From assembly GCA_021234155.1 (NCBI GenBank), contig JAJEKV010000786.1, positions 27,281-91,280 of the forward strand: a DNA stretch of 64,000 nt. Reading direction: 5' to 3'. The position numbers and the translations under genes were made by a program. This DNA is from Isoetes taiwanensis. Its lineage: Eukaryota; Streptophyta; Lycopodiopsida; Isoetales; Isoetaceae. Positions 61,324-64,000 of this stretch are shown in pieces. The stretch's first letter is position 1, and each line of letters begins with the position of its first letter. The notes under the pieces were generated by a model, which worked only from the letters and a program-made list of their open reading frames with translations, was not told where the DNA came from and ran no database searches.

Positions 61324-62640
61324 CTAGCCTCCCCTAGAGAGGCTTGCCCATACTTCCTTGAAATCCACATCCGTTGGCAAGGACTCTTCAATCTTCTTAC
61401 CAAAGTCACTGGAGAGCGTCGATATTGCATTGCAATGCACTCTAGTTGTCAGGGGATGCCGTGAAAGCGCATCCGCTACCACATTGAGCTTCCCTGGCTT
61501 GTAGACTATCTCAAAGTCATACTCTTCAAGGAACTCCATCCACCTTCTCTGCCTCAGGTTGAGGTGTGGTTGCGTGAATACATACTGGAGGCTCTGATGA
61601 TCTGTATCCAATTGGAACTTCCTTCCCAAAAGGTAATGCCTCCAAATTCTTAATGCCCCCGACAACCGCAAGCAATTCCTCGATCGTGGTGGGGTAGCGC
61701 TGCGCATCGTTTCATCTTCCCGGAATCATACGCTACCACACGCTTTTTTGCATGAGCACCGCACTGAGCTATCTTTATCGTGATCCGTTGCTACAAGCTT
61801 ATCTTTCTTCTGGTCCCAGGTTAAGACCGGGGTGTTGTTAACGCTTCCTTTCCACAATTCAAATCCCGCTGGCTTTCTTTGTGCCAATGCTCGCCTAATC
61901 TTTCACCTTTTTCCGCCTTTGTCAAGTCTCTGTTAGCATGGCCGCTATCTTAGCAAAGTTCTTCACTTAACTTCCTCAGAGTACCGCTAGGCCTAGAAAA
62001 CTTCGACTTCATGCATATTCTTCGTGCCGCCACCCAATGGCGGCTTCAATCTTGGGTGATCCGTGAAATTCCTTCGCTGAGATCACATGACCCAAGTATT
62101 CCACCCTTTCCGCTATGGTGACACTGACAACTTGGCGCATAACCGGTGCCTCTTCAATTTCTCCAAAGATCACGGTGTTGTTGTTCTTCAAGGGATCCGC
62201 TATACACCAAAATGTCGCCAAAGAATACAATCACAAAGGTGTCTAAGAACTCCTCGAAGATGTCGCTCATGAGCCTCGCGAACGCCGCGGGGCGCTTTGA
62301 CAAGTTTAAAGGCATTACCGCGGAACTCATAGTGTCCATACCGCTCAAGGCTAAAGGTTTTATGGATATCTTCTTCCTTTATCCGGACTCGATGATAACC
62401 CCACCTTAAGTCGATTTTGAGAAGACCTTGCACCTTTTGAAGCGGGATCCATCAAGTCATCCGACTGGGAGCGTTTATACTTGTTCTTGATGGTGTGCTT
62501 GTTCAACCGCCTATAGTCTATGCACATCCTCAAACTACCATCCTTCTTCTGACAAAAGAATAGGCGCTCCAAACGGCGAGACACTAGGTCTAATGAAGCC
62601 TAGGTCGAAAGCAACTCCCCGAATTGTTTTTAGTTCACAA
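61324..62640 (-). pseudogene. pol: Chromovirus B reverse transcriptase and RNase H
   Basis: RNase H is well preserved at 61650-61440: FQLDTDHQSLQYVFTQPHLN and FEIVYKPGKLNVVADALSRH. RT shows [20 protein letters not shown] (62560-62500), [20 protein letters not shown] (62420-62360) and FVIVFFGDILVYSGSLEE (62255-62200). The catalytic FDD reads FGD here (GAT to GGC), whereas copy A has FDD, so B's RT would be inactive if the sequence is right. Several frameshifts. Confidence 0.85.
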
Positions 62641-63229
62641 CTCCCTCAAGGCCGCTTTCATTTCGTATGGAGCCTTACTTGTCGGCTTTATTCCCGGGTT
62701 CGAAAAGGCCCTCACACTGACTTCTATAAGGAGGGAGCCGCTTGATCTCATCCGAAAGAGATCATGGAACTCCGCGGATCGTTAGCTACCGCTAGGTAAC
62801 TTGTCGAGCCCCTTCATCCTTCTTACCTTCTTTCCTCGCTCCTGCCTTTTGGATCTCAAGCTTGAAGATATAAGCTACCGCCATTCCTTATGCACTTGAG
62901 CATCCGCTTAGAAGATATACACCGATGATGGGAACAACTTTTGCCCGTGGATCTCAATGATCTTGTACGTTTAAACCGCCGGGCGCTCGAAAATTTTTGG
63001 GAAGGTCACATTCCGCTTCCTTACAATCTAAAATGATGGCCCCTCGCTGGTCCAAGATACTCCATTCCTATGATCAGGTCATACTTTGCTAATGCCTATT
63101 ACCTCTGCCCCTGGAAGGTCATCCGATATTAATCTGGGCAAATCCGATGTCATACTTGTAATTTTTCAGATGTCTCCATTTCATCGCCTCCATTTGCTAA
63201 GACAACGGGCCTTGTTTCGACTTTAATGG

Positions 63230-64000
63230 TTTCAACTCAACATTTCAACCATTCTCGGGGATGCAAAGTTATGGCTACTTCCTGAGTCTATCGTGACTAT
63301 GAAAGATTTTGGCCTTGGCCTTCCCTACTGTAGAAATTACCTTATACTGGCTTGCTCGGTGGCTCCACAAGTGCAAAGATATGACACTCACCCTCGATGT
63401 AGTCGGCTGCCTCAGTCGCCGCCGAGCATAGAGTGTCCCAATCTCCTAATTTTAGCGCCAAGGCCATGACGAGGGGCCACCGTCTTATGGTCTGGCCGAA
63501 GCAATCTGAAGCAAAGTCGCTTTTCATGCACCTGCCTCTTTCCTTGGCATAGCTCCTGCAAAAAGGATCGCATCGCTTGGGAGAAGTTTTGACCTCTCCT
63601 CGGGCTGGGTCCTTGTGCTGGGACACCGCCTCCCGGCCGCCTCCCCAGTTGCCACCATATGGGCTCTAGCCTGGCTCAAGGGTTGGCTGCCCTAGGGGCT
63701 ATAACTCCCCTGCCTTGCCTTTGTCCCGATAATACCGCCGGGCCGGCCGCTTATTCCAGGCCCTGCCTCCTTGCAAACTTATTGCCTTGGACTCGCTCGA
63801 CATCGTTTTAGGTTTTATTGCTTTACAAGCTTATGGATTCATCATTCCTCAATATAGCTTTCCATCGCATGCTTTTCACCCAACTTTGCACATAAAGCCT
63901 TGTAGCCTCATGAATTCCTCCAGATATTTCTCAGACTACTTGTTTTCCTATTGCAACCTATAGAACCGCCGTGATCATGCCGGGACTTGTGCTCTGGGAC
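63230..64000 (-). pseudogene. gag: Chromovirus B protease and gag end (partial)
   Basis: The protease reads FIVTIDSGSSHNFASPRMVE (63310-63240) with the catalytic DSG intact. Upstream, CFRLLRPDHK-like (63510-63470) marks a damaged zinc knuckle within the gag frame 63626-63342. Gag continues to the window edge. Confidence 0.7.

Larger units (their letters stand above)
57431..64000 (-). mobile_element. Ty3/gypsy chromovirus B (minus strand), runs past window end
   Basis: Second copy of the same family as 30868-38100, same orientation: 3' LTR 57431-59029, purine tract, 3' UTR, chromodomain/integrase, RNase H, RT, protease and gag. The rest of gag and the 5' LTR lie beyond the window. It is independently damaged; intact stretches complement those of copy A. 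Confidence 0.88.

Overview
The window is nuclear DNA of a land plant, probably one with a large, repeat-rich genome. I see no bacterial or organellar gene set, no rRNA and no tRNA. Nearly everything is transposable-element sequence in several layers of insertion and decay: Ty1/copia, two lineages of Ty3/gypsy, two LINE families, a PIF/Harbinger DNA transposon, a Tourist-like MITE and a Helitron-like insertion. Host-like sequence is limited to an ankyrin/PGG exon near 40 kb and two small anonymous intron-containing gene candidates in duplicated DNA. I cannot name the species.

Layout. 1-688 is the end of a chromovirus LTR. 764-1500 (minus) is a LINE ORF1 relic with a coiled coil and RRM. 1505-7086 is an AT-rich block in three copies; the second and third carry a small gene, and the second copy is split by an 799 bp MITE with TAA target duplications and by a 1.1 kb Helitron-like insert. 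7231-12603 is a copia element with both LTRs, a nested LINE 3' end and an internal deletion that removes the RT catalytic centre. 12965-20660 holds two copies of a ~1.6 kb block; one is split by a plant L1-type LINE, and a gypsy gag/protease fragment lies between them. 21.3-21.9 kb is a 38 bp minisatellite. 22.2-24.3 kb is a degenerate PIF/Harbinger element with two convergent genes. 24.7-29.2 kb holds two copies of a second LINE family tied to long TC/CT microsatellites. 29.2-30.87 kb is another L1-type LINE, cut off by a chromovirus LTR.

The second half has a minus-strand chromovirus (copy A, 30868 to about 38100), a host-like interval with the ankyrin/PGG exon (38.1-42.07 kb), a complete-length 11 kb OTA-type gypsy element on the plus strand (42072-53054), an unclassified decayed stretch (53.4-57.4 kb), and a second chromovirus (copy B, 57431 to beyond the window end).

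Paired copies inside the window (two OTA LTRs, chromoviruses A and B, two LINE 3' ends) differ again and again at CTG/CAG sites, with small scrambles and indels that break conserved reading frames. Decay by C-to-T deamination would not produce this. Base-calling or consensus error at methylated CHG sites is a serious possibility, so many frameshifts reported here, above all beyond 30 kb, may not exist in the genome. No gene here forms an obvious operon or pathway; the logic of the window is nested insertion.
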